This document shows positions 23,218-32,701 of a DNA stretch of 33,866 nucleotides, piece after piece. The notes below the pieces were generated by a model. That model was not told the origin of the DNA, made no database searches, and worked only from the letters and a program-made list of their open reading frames with translations. The DNA is taken from assembly GCF_963976135.1 (NCBI RefSeq), contig NZ_CAXBKN010000024.1:1-33866 (forward strand), in the 5' to 3' direction. This DNA comes from Maricaulis sp963976135. GTDB lineage: Bacteria; Pseudomonadota; Alphaproteobacteria; Caulobacterales; Maricaulaceae. Each line of letters begins with the position of its first letter. Positions within the stretch are counted from its first letter, which is position 1. The translations under genes and the position numbers were made by a program.

Positions 23218-24750
23218 CTAGCGAATATTGATCTTGTCGCCGAGCAGCGCAGGCAGGGTGCGCAGCATGATCATCAGGTCGAACCAGAAATCGGCGCGTG
23301 CGATATACTCGACATCCCAGCGAATGCGTTCGCGGGCGGCCTCAGGCGAATGCAGCGGTCCACGCGAGCCATTGATCTGGGCCCAGCCGGTTATGCCCGG
23401 CTTGACGCGGTGGCGATGGGCATATTCGGCCACCAGTTTGGAAGTCTCTGTTCCGCCCGTCCGCATGCCGGGTGCGTGCGGGCGCGGGCCGACCAGCGAC
23501 ATCTCGCCGCTCAGCACATTCCACAATTGCGGCAATTCATCCAGGCTGGTGCGGCGCAGGAAACCGCCCAGCCGCGTAACGCGTGGATCGTCAAACTCGA
23601 CCTGACGCACAGCCTGCGAGGCCCGCTCGGGCGAGTGCCGCATCGAGCGGAATTTATAGACGGTGATCATGCGCCCATTGAAGCCTTCGCGCTGCTGGCG
23701 GAAAATCGCCGGGCCCGGGCTTCCCAGTCGCACCGCAGCACCGATGATGAGCATGAGCGGCAGCAGGGCTATGAACATGGCCGAGCCGAAGACCAGATCC
23801 TGCAGACGCTTGGCGATGAGATGACCGATGCGTTCCTCAACCCCGCTCATGCGCGCCGCCTGGACGCCGACAACATCTTCGAGACTGGTGGTGTCGGGAT
23901 CGAAATGCTCAAGATCGAGCAGCAGACAAACCGGTTGCGGCAGGGCACGCAGTTTGCCGAGCAGAATGCGCACGCGCTCTTCGGCCCTGGGCGTGACGGT
24001 CAGGATGATGCGGTCGACATCGGGCAGGGTGCCCCATTTGAACAGGTCATCGGTATCGCCCAGATAGGGCGCGCCCGCGAGTTGTGACGGGCTGCGCGCC
24101 TTGCGGTCGTCGAAAATGCCGACGACATTGACGGTGCCGGACCCCATGTTGGCGGCGATCAGCTTGCGGGCATTCGCCGTCGCGCCAACAAGAACGACAT
24201 TGCGCGCCAAGCGGCCTGCCTTGGCCCAGTGCTCGATGAAGCCGGCATAGATGATGTGCAAAAGCGTGACCGCAGAGGTCGCCGTGATGGCAAAGCCCGC
24301 CACCAGCTCGACGGCGCGCGGTGCGGTCAGATGGGCGAGGCCGATGATCAGGGCGCCGCTCAACCCGGCGGCGATGAAAGCGGTCAGGACGCGATAGATC
24401 ACGATCCCGCGCGGATCGACCTGGTAGAGCTTGAACATGACAAGCAGGGCGGGCGTCAGCGCGGCAAAGGCGGCCAGCGGCAGTAACTCGCCGGAGGGTA
24501 CCTGGGTGATGGCCCCCCCAGCCACGGCAAAGGCACCCGCCGTGCTGATGATGGCGATCGCAAGAATATCGATCGTCTGCATCAGATGACCCAGCGCCTT
24601 GCGATTGACACGGTGTTGCGGCGCCCGGGCCCGGGCGCGCATCTGGGCGCGGGTGAGGGCGGCCGCATCGGCCATTGCCGGGCGGGTGCCGTCGGTCATG
24701 TCATTGGCGGGGCCGCTCTGCGGCTGACGTCGTGAATTGGAGTATTCCAA
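23218..24750 (-). CDS. hfsE: Undecaprenyl-phosphate sugar-1-phosphate transferase (HfsE-like)
   Basis: A 510-residue initiating enzyme of the polyprenyl glycosylphosphotransferase family (WcaJ/PssY type). It loads the first sugar phosphate onto undecaprenyl phosphate. Four N-terminal helices lie at about 60-80, 90-108, 122-142 and 150-170. A Rossmann-like CoA-binding-type domain follows (NVVLVGATANARKL, 184-197), then a fifth hydrophobic segment at 321-342. The catalytic domain has VYKFRSMR, LRRTSLDELPQLWNVLSGE and SLVGPRPH (364-424), then KPGITGWAQINGSRG. A TTG start is chosen because AAGGGG stands seven bases before it; the in-frame ATG 17 codons later has no ribosome site. The first 50 residues are basic and poorly conserved in character. 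It closes the locus. Confidence 0.9.
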   Translation of the reverse strand: MEYSNSRRQPQSGPANDMTDGTRPAMADAAALTRAQMRARARAPQHRVNRKALGHLMQTIDILAIAIISTAGAFAVAGGAITQVPSGELLPLAAFAALTPALLVMFKLYQVDPRGIVIYRVLTAFIAAGLSGALIIGLAHLTAPRAVELVAGFAITATSAVTLLHIIYAGFIEHWAKAGRLARNVVLVGATANARKLIAANMGSGTVNVVGIFDDRKARSPSQLAGAPYLGDTDDLFKWGTLPDVDRIILTVTPRAEERVRILLGKLRALPQPVCLLLDLEHFDPDTTSLEDVVGVQAARMSGVEERIGHLIAKRLQDLVFGSAMFIALLPLMLIIGAAVRLGSPGPAIFRQQREGFNGRMITVYKFRSMRHSPERASQAVRQVEFDDPRVTRLGGFLRRTSLDELPQLWNVLSGEMSLVGPRPHAPGMRTGGTETSKLVAEYAHRHRVKPGITGWAQINGSRGPLHSPEAARERIRWDVEYIARADFWFDLMIMLRTLPALLGDKINIR

Positions 24751-24938
24751 GGCCTAACCCCTTATCCGAAGCGATCAGGCTAGGGCATTGAACACAATAT
24801 TCCGTTGAGAAGCGTAGTTAGCAAAGTCTTGACGCGCCGGGTCGGTGGATTTTGCCACTGGCCTTTTGCTGCGTCGCAGCATAGAAGCCCGGTCTGGCCA
24901 GCGCGCGGTGGCGCGCCGACACCGAATGGATACATCTG

Positions 24939-26549
24939 ATGAACCGATCTCCCCTCGCCGTGTTCGCGGAACGCGTGGCTGCAACCGTTCTCAATCGCGG
25001 TGCAGGCCCGGACCTCAATCCAACACGCATCCGGATCGAGCTTCTGGCGGGTCTGACGGTTGCACTGGCGCTGGTCCCTGAAGCGGTGGCCTTCGCCTTC
25101 GTCGCCGGTGTGCCGCCCCTGGCCGGTCTCTATGCTGCCTTCATTGTTGGTCTTATCACGGCAGTCTTCGGGGGCCGTCCCGGCATGATTTCCGGTGCGA
25201 CCGGCGCGCTCGCCGTGGTGATCGTCCATCTGGTGGCAACACACGGTATTGAATATCTGTTCGCCACGGTGGTGCTGATGGGGATCATCCAGGTCACCGC
25301 CGGCGTATTGCGCCTGGGCAAGTTCATCCGCATGGTGCCGCACCCGGTCATGCTCGGTTTCGTCAACGGCCTGGCGATCGTGATTTTCCTCGCCCAGCTC
25401 GATCAGTTCAAGATCATCAATGAAACCGGCGAGCATGTGTGGATGACGGGCATGCCCCTCATCCTCACCCTCGGCCTTGTGGTGCTGACGATGTGCATCA
25501 TCCAATTCTGGCCGAAAATCTCCAAATCCATTCCGGCTCCCCTGGTCGCGATCGGTATCGTCGCCGCCCTGGTGATCGGCTTCAATATTCCGGTGCAGCG
25601 GGTCGGCGATCTCGCCTCGATTGCCGGCGGGCTGCCCAATTTCCATATCCCGGAAATGCCGCTCAATCTGGAATCGCTCCAGGTTATCCTGCCCTATGCC
25701 TTCATTCTCGCGGCGATCGGTCTGATCGAGAGCCTGCTGACACTCAATCTGGTTGGCGAGATTACCGGCCAGCGTGGCGGTGCCTCGCGCGAATGCGTCG
25801 CCCAGGGCGCGGCCAATATCGTCACCGGTTTCTTCGGGGGCATGGGCGGCTGCGCCATGATCGGCCAGTCGATGATCAATGTGAAATCGGGCGGACGGCT
25901 GCGCATGTCCGGTATTGCGGCCTCGCTCTTCCTGCTGGCTTTCATCCTGTTTGGCTCCGGCCTGATCGAACAGATCCCGCTCGCCGCCCTGGTCGGCGTC
26001 ATGTTCATGGTCGTGATCGGAACCTTTGCCTGGCAGAGCATTATGGTGTTGCGGCGGATCCCGCGAAATGATGCCTTCATCATCCTGCTGGTCACCGGCG
26101 TGACCGTGTATAGCGATCTCGCCATTGCCGTGATCGTCGGCGTGATCGTCTCGGCGCTCTTTTATGCCTGGAACGCCGCCTCGCGCATTCACGCCGTCAC
26201 CGAAATCAATGACGCGGGCGCCAAAGTTTACAAGGTCGAGGGGCCGCTCTTTTTCGGTTCGGCCACCGGCTTCATGGAACTCTTCGACATCAAGGGCGAC
26301 CCGCAGCGTGTGGTCGTCGACTTCAATGAATCGCGCATTGTCGACCAGTCGGCGCTGCAGGCGATCGAGGATCTCGCGGCCAAGTATGACGCCGCCGGCA
26401 AGCAGCTGGAATTGCGCCATCTCAGCCATGACTGCCACCAGCTGCTGACCAAGGCCGGCCAGTTGATGGTCGACGCCGATGATGATCCGGAATACGCGCT
26501 GGCGGTGGATTATCAGGTCCGTCTGGGCCGTATGGGCGGCGCCCACTGA
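24939..26549 (+). CDS. SulP-family anion transporter with C-terminal STAS domain
   Basis: A 536-residue inner-membrane transporter of the SulP family, which moves sulfate, bicarbonate or other anions. The signature VPEAVAFAFVAGVPPLAGLYAAF (46-68, long helix pair) is followed by GGRPGMISGATGA (78-90) and PHPVMLGFVNGLAI. The transmembrane part ends near residue 415. The STAS domain (about 425-525) includes VVVDFNESRIVDQSALQAIEDL, the usual phospho-acceptor loop region with Ser after DQ. The substrate cannot be decided; BicA-like bicarbonate uptake is possible but not shown. The ATG has only a weak ribosome site. The gap before it (24751-24938) contains TTGACG at 24829-24834 without a convincing -10. 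Confidence 0.92.
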   Translation: MNRSPLAVFAERVAATVLNRGAGPDLNPTRIRIELLAGLTVALALVPEAVAFAFVAGVPPLAGLYAAFIVGLITAVFGGRPGMISGATGALAVVIVHLVATHGIEYLFATVVLMGIIQVTAGVLRLGKFIRMVPHPVMLGFVNGLAIVIFLAQLDQFKIINETGEHVWMTGMPLILTLGLVVLTMCIIQFWPKISKSIPAPLVAIGIVAALVIGFNIPVQRVGDLASIAGGLPNFHIPEMPLNLESLQVILPYAFILAAIGLIESLLTLNLVGEITGQRGGASRECVAQGAANIVTGFFGGMGGCAMIGQSMINVKSGGRLRMSGIAASLFLLAFILFGSGLIEQIPLAALVGVMFMVVIGTFAWQSIMVLRRIPRNDAFIILLVTGVTVYSDLAIAVIVGVIVSALFYAWNAASRIHAVTEINDAGAKVYKVEGPLFFGSATGFMELFDIKGDPQRVVVDFNESRIVDQSALQAIEDLAAKYDAAGKQLELRHLSHDCHQLLTKAGQLMVDADDDPEYALAVDYQVRLGRMGGAH

Positions 26550-26603
26550 CAGGGCGCAGGTTCGGGCCACGGCGGCACGGCCTGACGTTACAAAACCGTT
26601 AGT

Positions 26604-26632
26604 TTGTCGCTTTGGCCGCGTCGCTCTACTCT
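26604..26632 (+). promoter_or_regulatory. Candidate sigma-70-like promoter of the amidohydrolase gene
   Basis: TTGTCG (26604-26609), a 17-base spacer and TACTCT (26627-26632) lie 36 bases before the start codon. The spacing is ideal, but the elements are only partial matches to consensus. Confidence 0.45.
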
Positions 26633-26667
26633 CCCCCAAAATCTTTGGACTCATTGGGGAGCGTAAT

Positions 26668-29600
26668 ATGAGCCGATACCTTCTGGCACTCGCTGCATCG
26701 ACCATTCTGTGTACATCGCCGGGCCTCGCCTGGCAGGATGGCGAGGCTGCGGAAGACGCGGCCCCCGCCGGCTGGGATGTCGCCAATCCAGGCCTCGACA
26801 TGCGCCAAGTGCCGCTCAATGTCACTGAAGGCACCTGGATGAGCCTCGATGTCAGCCCGGACGGGCAGACCATCGCGTTTGATCTGCTTGGCGATATCTA
26901 CACCATTCCGGTGACCGGCGGCGAGGCAACCAATATCGCTTCGGGCATGCCCTGGGAAATCCAGCCGCGCTTCTCGCCCGATGGGAGCCGCATTGCCTTC
27001 ACCTCCGATCGCGGGGGCGGCGACAATATCTGGATCATGAATGCCGACGGTTCGGACGCCGCGGCGCTGACCGATGAGAGCTTCCGCCTCCTCAATAATC
27101 CGACCTGGCATCCCAATGGCCGCTATATCGCGGCCCGCAAGCATTTCACCACCCAGCGTTCGGCCGGTGTCGGCGAAATCTGGATGTATCACGTGCTTGG
27201 CGGCGCCGGCGTTCAGCTGGTCGAGCGGCCCAATGAGAGCTTCCAGAAGGAGCTCGGCGAGCCGATGTTTTCGCCGGATGGGCGCTATGTCTATTACACG
27301 ATGAATGTGACCCCGGGGAACAGCTTCATCTACGCCCAGGATTCCAATACCAATCTGTTTGATATCCTGCGCTATGACCTGGAAACCGGCGAGACCTCGA
27401 CGGCCGTCTCCGGTGCCGGCGGCGCGGTGCGCCCAACACCCTCGCCGGACGGGCGCTATATGGCCTTCGTGCGCCGCGAGCGCATTCAGTCGACGCTTTA
27501 CATCAAGGACCTGCACAGCGGCGAGGAACGCCGTCTGGTCGATAATCTCGACCAGGACATGCAGGAGACCTGGGGTGTCACCGGCATGTATCCGAATATG
27601 GACTGGATGCCCGACAGCCAGTCCATCGTCTATTGGGCCGGTGGCCAGATTCACCGCGTCGACCTGGCCAGCGGCACGGTCAGCGACATTCCGTTCTCGG
27701 TCAACGACACCCGCGATATCGTCGATCCGCCGCGCCCGCAGGTCGAGGTCGCTCCGGCGACCTTTGAGACCCGTATGCCGCGCTTTGCTACCGCCTCGCC
27801 CGATGGCAGCCAGATCGTGTTTGAAAGCCTCGGCCAGCTCTGGGTCCGCGCCGCTTCAGGTGATGCCGCGCCGCGCCGTCTGACGAATAATAATGGCGAT
27901 CGCCGCGAGCTCTTCCCGAGCTGGTCGGCCGATGGCCGCACCATCGTGTTCGCGACCTGGGATGACCAGGCCCTGGGCTCGATCCGCACGATTTCCGCGC
28001 GCGGTGGCCGCGAAACGGTTGTCACCGCCGAGCCGGGTCATTATCGCCGGCCGCGCTTCTCGCCCGATGGCAATACCATTGTGTTTGAAAAAGGTTCGGG
28101 CGGGTATCTGACCGCCGCGGAATGGTCCGAAGCGCCGGGCGTCTACACCATCCCGGCCCGCGGCGGCACCATGTCGCTGGTGACGGAGAGCGGCTCAAGC
28201 CCGCAATTCGCCAATCGCAATGACCGGATTTTCGTGACCCGCGGCGGCGATGGAGCCTCGCTGGTCTCGATGGATCTGAACGGTGCCAATGAGCGCATTC
28301 ACGCGACCGGCGAACTGGTGACCGAATACGAGGTCTCACCCGCCGGTGATCACGTCGCCTTCCGTCAGAATTACGATGTCTTCGTCACCCCGCTTCTGCC
28401 CGGCCCGCAAGCGGTCGGCGGCAGCCGTACCAGTGGTGCGTTGCCGACGTCCGAGCTGTCGGGCAATGGCGGCACCTATTTCCACTGGAGTGATGGCGGC
28501 CAGCAGGTCAACTGGACCATGGGACCGGTTTTCTATTCCGCCCGGATCGAGGACTTCCGTCCCAATCCCAATGCTGCAGAGGGCGAGGGCTATACCCCGC
28601 CGACCGAAGGCGTGAACCTGTCCATGACGGTCACCGCAGACCAGCCCACCGGCATCACGGCCCTGGTCGGTGCGCGCATCATCACCATGGCCGGCGAAGA
28701 TGGCGGTGTGATTGAGAACGGCACCATCCTGATCGACGGCAATCGCATCAGTGCGATCGGGGCCGATATCGAGGTGCCTGAAGGCGCACGCGTGGTTGAT
28801 GTTGCGGGGCACACGATCACGCCCGGCTTCATCGATTCCCATGCCCACGGACCGCAGGGCACGGATGATCTCATTCCCGAGCAGAACTGGTCGGATATCG
28901 CCCATCTCGCCTTCGGCGTGACGACGATCCACGATCCGTCCAGCCGCGCCAGCCAGATATTCTCCTCGAGCGAATATCAGCGCGCCGGCCGGCTTCTGGC
29001 ACCGCGGATCTATTCCAGCGGCGAGATCGTCTATGGCGCGCGTGCGCCATCGGTCTATGCCGAGATCAACAGTCTCGACGATGCCGAACAGCATGTCTTC
29101 CGCCTGGCATCGCAAGGCGCACTCTCGATCAAGAACTACAACCAGCCGCGCCGGGACCAGCGCCAGCAGGTTGTTGCCGCCGGGATCGAGGCCGACCTGC
29201 TGGTCGTGCCTGAGGGCGGGTCCAATTATCATATGGACATGTCCTTGATCGCCGACGGGAATTCCTCGCTGGAGCATAATCTTCCGGTTTCGGCGATATA
29301 TGAGGACGTCATCAGCCTGTATGCCCAGACCCAGGTCGCTTATTCGCCGACCCTGGTCGTCACCTATGGCGGCCTGGCCGGCGATCCGTATTGGCGTCAG
29401 GCGACGGATGTCTGGCTGCACCCGATTCTGTCGCAGCACGTGCCGCCGACCATCCTGCAGGCCAATAATGTCCGGCGCACCACAGCCCCGGAAACGGACT
29501 TTGTCGATGATGACAGTGCCCGTGTGGCGCATCGTCTGATGCAGGCCGGGGTCGATGTCGTGATCGGGGCTCATGGCCAGGAAGAAGGCCTGGCGTCGCA

Positions 29601-29883
29601 TTGGGAAATGTGGTCGCTGGCGCGCGGCGGTTGGTCACCGCTCGAGGCCTTGCAGGCTGCGACGGTGATGCCGGCCCGGCATCTCGGCTTTGACGCCGAT
29701 ATTGGCTCGCTCGAGGTTGGCAAGCTCGCCGATCTGGTCATCATGCGCGCCAATCCGCTCGACGATATCGGCAATACCGACGAGATCGACATGGTCATGC
29801 TCAATGGCCGTCTCTATGACGCGGCGACCATGAATGAGACCGTCACCGGCGATAATGACCGTCAGCCCTATTTCTGGGAGTAG
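26668..29883 (+). CDS. Exported TolB-type beta-propeller / amidohydrolase fusion protein
   Basis: A 1071-residue protein with an N-terminal signal peptide (about 20 residues). It has a region of WD40-like TolB repeats with recurring FSPDG/ASPDG/WSADG blades, about residues 60-560. A metal-dependent amidohydrolase domain follows at about 665-1055. Metal-site candidates are His725 and His727 (DSHAHG), Lys822 (IKNYN), His855 (NYHMD), His870 (LEHNLP) and His969 (GAHGQ). The last motif is the form usual in this two-domain family. Such enzymes are periplasmic hydrolases, often of peptide or cyclic-amide substrates; the substrate is not predictable. The ATG follows GGGGAGCG; the longer frame upstream is non-coding. 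A strong terminator follows the gene. Confidence 0.93.
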   Translation: MSRYLLALAASTILCTSPGLAWQDGEAAEDAAPAGWDVANPGLDMRQVPLNVTEGTWMSLDVSPDGQTIAFDLLGDIYTIPVTGGEATNIASGMPWEIQPRFSPDGSRIAFTSDRGGGDNIWIMNADGSDAAALTDESFRLLNNPTWHPNGRYIAARKHFTTQRSAGVGEIWMYHVLGGAGVQLVERPNESFQKELGEPMFSPDGRYVYYTMNVTPGNSFIYAQDSNTNLFDILRYDLETGETSTAVSGAGGAVRPTPSPDGRYMAFVRRERIQSTLYIKDLHSGEERRLVDNLDQDMQETWGVTGMYPNMDWMPDSQSIVYWAGGQIHRVDLASGTVSDIPFSVNDTRDIVDPPRPQVEVAPATFETRMPRFATASPDGSQIVFESLGQLWVRAASGDAAPRRLTNNNGDRRELFPSWSADGRTIVFATWDDQALGSIRTISARGGRETVVTAEPGHYRRPRFSPDGNTIVFEKGSGGYLTAAEWSEAPGVYTIPARGGTMSLVTESGSSPQFANRNDRIFVTRGGDGASLVSMDLNGANERIHATGELVTEYEVSPAGDHVAFRQNYDVFVTPLLPGPQAVGGSRTSGALPTSELSGNGGTYFHWSDGGQQVNWTMGPVFYSARIEDFRPNPNAAEGEGYTPPTEGVNLSMTVTADQPTGITALVGARIITMAGEDGGVIENGTILIDGNRISAIGADIEVPEGARVVDVAGHTITPGFIDSHAHGPQGTDDLIPEQNWSDIAHLAFGVTTIHDPSSRASQIFSSSEYQRAGRLLAPRIYSSGEIVYGARAPSVYAEINSLDDAEQHVFRLASQGALSIKNYNQPRRDQRQQVVAAGIEADLLVVPEGGSNYHMDMSLIADGNSSLEHNLPVSAIYEDVISLYAQTQVAYSPTLVVTYGGLAGDPYWRQATDVWLHPILSQHVPPTILQANNVRRTTAPETDFVDDDSARVAHRLMQAGVDVVIGAHGQEEGLASHWEMWSLARGGWSPLEALQAATVMPARHLGFDADIGSLEVGKLADLVIMRANPLDDIGNTDEIDMVMLNGRLYDAATMNETVTGDNDRQPYFWE

Positions 29884-29907
29884 GTCTGACCCGCACCGAA
29901 TGAGAAG

Positions 29908-29936
29908 GGGCGCTCCGACCGGGGCGCCCTTTTTTT
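29908..29936 (+). terminator. Rho-independent terminator after the amidohydrolase gene
   Basis: GGGCGC and GCGCCC form the stem, with an interior of ten bases, followed at once by seven T residues. It lies 25 bases after the stop codon and separates this transcript from the acylase gene. Confidence 0.88.
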
Positions 29937-29991
29937 GTCCGCTTGCGGCTGCGCTGCGCTGGGATAGACTTGCCGTCAAAGGGGAGAATTC

Positions 29992-32139
29992 ATGAAGCTG
30001 TCGAAGTTCTGGGGCCGTATCGTCATGGCCGCCATTGTGCTGGTGGTCGCGGCTGCCTTGGTCAATATGGGGTCGCAATATCTCAGCCTGCAGGCGTTTT
30101 CGCGCCAGGCCTTCGAGGTTGCCGAGACCTATTCGGTCCGCATTGTGCGCGACGAGTTTGGCGTGCCGCAGATCTATGGCGTCACCGACCCCGACACGGC
30201 CTTCGGTCTCGGCTATGCCCAGGCCGAGGATGACTGGGCGACCATGCAGACCACCCTGGTGGCGGCGCGTGGGCGTCTGGCGCGCTATGCCGGCCAGGAC
30301 GCCGCACCGACGGATTACATCGTGCAGCTCCTGCGCATTCGTGAACTGGTCGAGGCGCGCTATGAGCGCGATCTGTCGCCGGCCACGCGAGCACTGGTCG
30401 AGGCCTATGCAGACGGGCTCAACCTGTATGCCGCCGAACATCCGCGGCAGATATGGTCCGCCGAACTGCCGGTGCGCGGGCAGGATATCATTGCCGGATT
30501 CGTCCTGCGCACGCCCTTCATGTACGGGCTGGACGGTGATCTGGCCGAACTCTTTCTCGATGAGCGTCAGCGCACCATTTCGATGGGCTCCAGCGAGACC
30601 GCCTTCCAGCTGATTGACGGCGAGCGCCTGCCCTTCGGCTCCAACGCCTTCGCCATTGCACCGGGTCGTTCAGCCGACGGCGCGACGCGTCTGTTGATCA
30701 ATTCGCACCAGCCCTTTGAAGGGCCGGTGGCCTGGTATGAGGCGCGCCTGCACTCCGAAGATGGCTGGGACATGGCCGGCGCGACCTTCCCCGGGGCGCC
30801 GCTTATCCTGCACGGCTTCAATCCCGATCTCGGCTGGGCCCATACGGTCAACAAGCCGGACCTGTCGGACATCTATGTGCTGGAGACCGAGGGCGATCGC
30901 TACCGCCTCGACGGCGAATGGCTCGATCTCGAGCATGGCACGGCGCGCCTGACGGTCGGTATTTTCGGACCGGTCCGCTGGACGGTGACGCGTGATATGT
31001 GGTGGTCGCGTCATGGGCCTGTGGTGCGCACCGATCATGGCGATTACGCCATCCGCTATTCCGGCATGGACCAGATCGGCCAGGTCGAACAATGGTATGC
31101 GATGAACCGCGCCACGGATTTTGACAGCTGGATGGCGGCGATGGAGATCAATGCCATCTCCTCGCTCAACGCCGTCTATGCTGATCGCGAGGGCCATATC
31201 GCCTATGTCTACAATGCCCGCATGCCGGTGCGTGGAGAGGGCTATGACTGGCTGCAATATCTGCCCGGCGATCGCTCCGAACTGATCTGGGACGAATATC
31301 TGCCGCTCACCGCCATGCCGATCTATACCGATCCGGACAGTGGCTGGCTGCTTTCGGCCAACCAGACACCCTTTGACGCCACCGAACCGGCCGACAATAT
31401 CGATGCGTCCGGCTATTCGTCCACATTCGGCATCCAGCCGCGCTATTCCAATCGCGCCTGGCGCGGGCTGGACTTGTTGCGGGCGCAAGGTTCGATCAGC
31501 CGTGAGCGCCTGCTCGAAATCAAGTTCGACAAGGTCTATTCAGGCCAATCGCCGGTCGCGCGTCTGGTCAATGAATTGCTCGCCGAGGATTTCACTGGCG
31601 ATGCGGCGATGACCGAGGCCCAGTCCGTGCTGCGGCGCTGGGATCTTGCAACCGACACCGCCAATCGCGAGGCGGCACTGGGCGTGCTGGTCGCGGTGCG
31701 CTGTATCGGCAATCTGCACACCAATGATCCCTGGCTGATGGACCCGGTCGAGGCGCTGCGCGACTCTGCCGCTGAATTGATGGCGCATCATGGCCGGCTC
31801 GATCCGCAATGGGGCGAGGTCAACCGGCTGGTCCGCGGTGAGCTCAATATTCCGATTGGCGGCGGGCCGGACGTGCTGCGTGCCATCTATGCCGGTGCGC
31901 ATGATCTCGATGCCAATGGCCAGCTGACGGCGGCGGCCGGCGATACCTCGATCATGCTGGTTGAGTGGCTGGCCGATGGTTCGCTCGACGCCTCCGCCAT
32001 CATCCAGTATGGCGCCGCCACGCTGAATGAAAGCTCACCGCATTTCGCTGATCAGGCACCGCTTTTCGCGGCCGAGCAATGGCGCACGCTTGATCTGTCG
32101 ATGCGCGAGGGTGGTTACCGGCCCGGTGATCCGCACTGA
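29992..32139 (+). CDS. Penicillin-acylase-family Ntn-hydrolase (possible AHL acylase)
   Basis: A 715-residue precursor of the penicillin amidase/AHL acylase family. An N-terminal hydrophobic segment (about 10-28) exports or anchors it. The alpha-chain region begins VRIVRDEFGVPQIYG and continues AFGLGYAQAEDDW. Ser217 in FGSNAFAIAPGRSADG would become the N-terminal nucleophile of the beta chain after self-cleavage. NSHQPFEGP and GFNPDLGWAHTVNKPD are further family landmarks. The family hydrolyses amide bonds of beta-lactams, acyl-homoserine lactones or lipopeptides; the pocket cannot be read from sequence. AGGGGAG precedes the ATG. It has its own transcript after the 29908-29936 terminator and is convergent with the GFA gene, 13 bases away. 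Confidence 0.92.
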   Translation: MKLSKFWGRIVMAAIVLVVAAALVNMGSQYLSLQAFSRQAFEVAETYSVRIVRDEFGVPQIYGVTDPDTAFGLGYAQAEDDWATMQTTLVAARGRLARYAGQDAAPTDYIVQLLRIRELVEARYERDLSPATRALVEAYADGLNLYAAEHPRQIWSAELPVRGQDIIAGFVLRTPFMYGLDGDLAELFLDERQRTISMGSSETAFQLIDGERLPFGSNAFAIAPGRSADGATRLLINSHQPFEGPVAWYEARLHSEDGWDMAGATFPGAPLILHGFNPDLGWAHTVNKPDLSDIYVLETEGDRYRLDGEWLDLEHGTARLTVGIFGPVRWTVTRDMWWSRHGPVVRTDHGDYAIRYSGMDQIGQVEQWYAMNRATDFDSWMAAMEINAISSLNAVYADREGHIAYVYNARMPVRGEGYDWLQYLPGDRSELIWDEYLPLTAMPIYTDPDSGWLLSANQTPFDATEPADNIDASGYSSTFGIQPRYSNRAWRGLDLLRAQGSISRERLLEIKFDKVYSGQSPVARLVNELLAEDFTGDAAMTEAQSVLRRWDLATDTANREAALGVLVAVRCIGNLHTNDPWLMDPVEALRDSAAELMAHHGRLDPQWGEVNRLVRGELNIPIGGGPDVLRAIYAGAHDLDANGQLTAAAGDTSIMLVEWLADGSLDASAIIQYGAATLNESSPHFADQAPLFAAEQWRTLDLSMREGGYRPGDPH

Positions 32140-32152
32140 TTGCCTTGAGCGA

Positions 32153-32608
32153 TCAGGCCGTCTCGGCGAATTCGGCAATCAATGCCGGCAGGGCGTCCAT
32201 CGGCGGAAAGCCGGCGAAGCTGTGGCGCGCCGGCGTTGTCGCCCAGGCAAGCTTCTCCTGTGTCATGGTCTCGATGAAGGGGGTGAACCAGCTAGTGTCA
32301 TCGAACATCGTCGGACGAATATTGATGAAGCCGTCGACGCCCTCGATGCGGGTGAACATCCAGGTCAGGCAGCGCGGACAGCAGCGGTGGTCGATCGGCC
32401 CCTCGCCAAGCCCACCGCGTTCGGTCTGTCCCCTGGTTACGGCAAATCCGTCCGGTGGCACCATGGCCGTGATGGAAAAGGCGCTGGCGCTCATTTTCTG
32501 ACAGCCCGTGCAATGGCAAGCAGCCGTCATCAGCGGCGGCGCAGTCAGCTCGACACCGACATCACCGCAGCGACAGGTGCCCTTGAGGGGGAGTACGGGC
32601 AGGCTCAT
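32153..32608 (-). CDS. GFA (CENP-V/GFA) family zinc protein
   Basis: A 151-residue protein of the glutathione-dependent formaldehyde-activating enzyme fold. Cysteines typical of the two zinc sites are seen: TCRCG (Cys12, Cys14), CHCTGC (Cys31, 33, 36) and CCPRC (Cys76, 77, 80). The name-giving activity has been shown for few members and has been questioned, so only the fold and metal binding are claimed. The ATG at 32608 is chosen; a TTG nine codons earlier has no ribosome site. It ends 13 bases from the convergent acylase gene. Confidence 0.88.
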   Translation of the reverse strand: MSLPVLPLKGTCRCGDVGVELTAPPLMTAACHCTGCQKMSASAFSITAMVPPDGFAVTRGQTERGGLGEGPIDHRCCPRCLTWMFTRIEGVDGFINIRPTMFDDTSWFTPFIETMTQEKLAWATTPARHSFAGFPPMDALPALIAEFAETA

Positions 32609-32701
32609 CTCGCGTTTCCGATCCGTGTCAGCCAAAGTCGGAATCTATCCATAGCGCCGGGCCAGCACCAGAGCGAAAATCCCGTCTGGGTGCAACAGGA
32701 T

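Noticed and set aside
24829..24857. TTGACG as the -35 of a SulP promoter
   Set aside because: At the proper spacing the -10 position reads TTGCCA, too poor to call a promoter.
24780..26873. A 697-codon minus-strand frame opposite the SulP gene
   Set aside because: It is a shadow frame rich in Asp, His, Gly and Arg. The plus strand encodes an unmistakable transporter.
28336..29601. A 421-codon minus-strand frame opposite the amidohydrolase domain
   Set aside because: Antisense shadow; the plus-strand frame has all the metal ligands of a known family.
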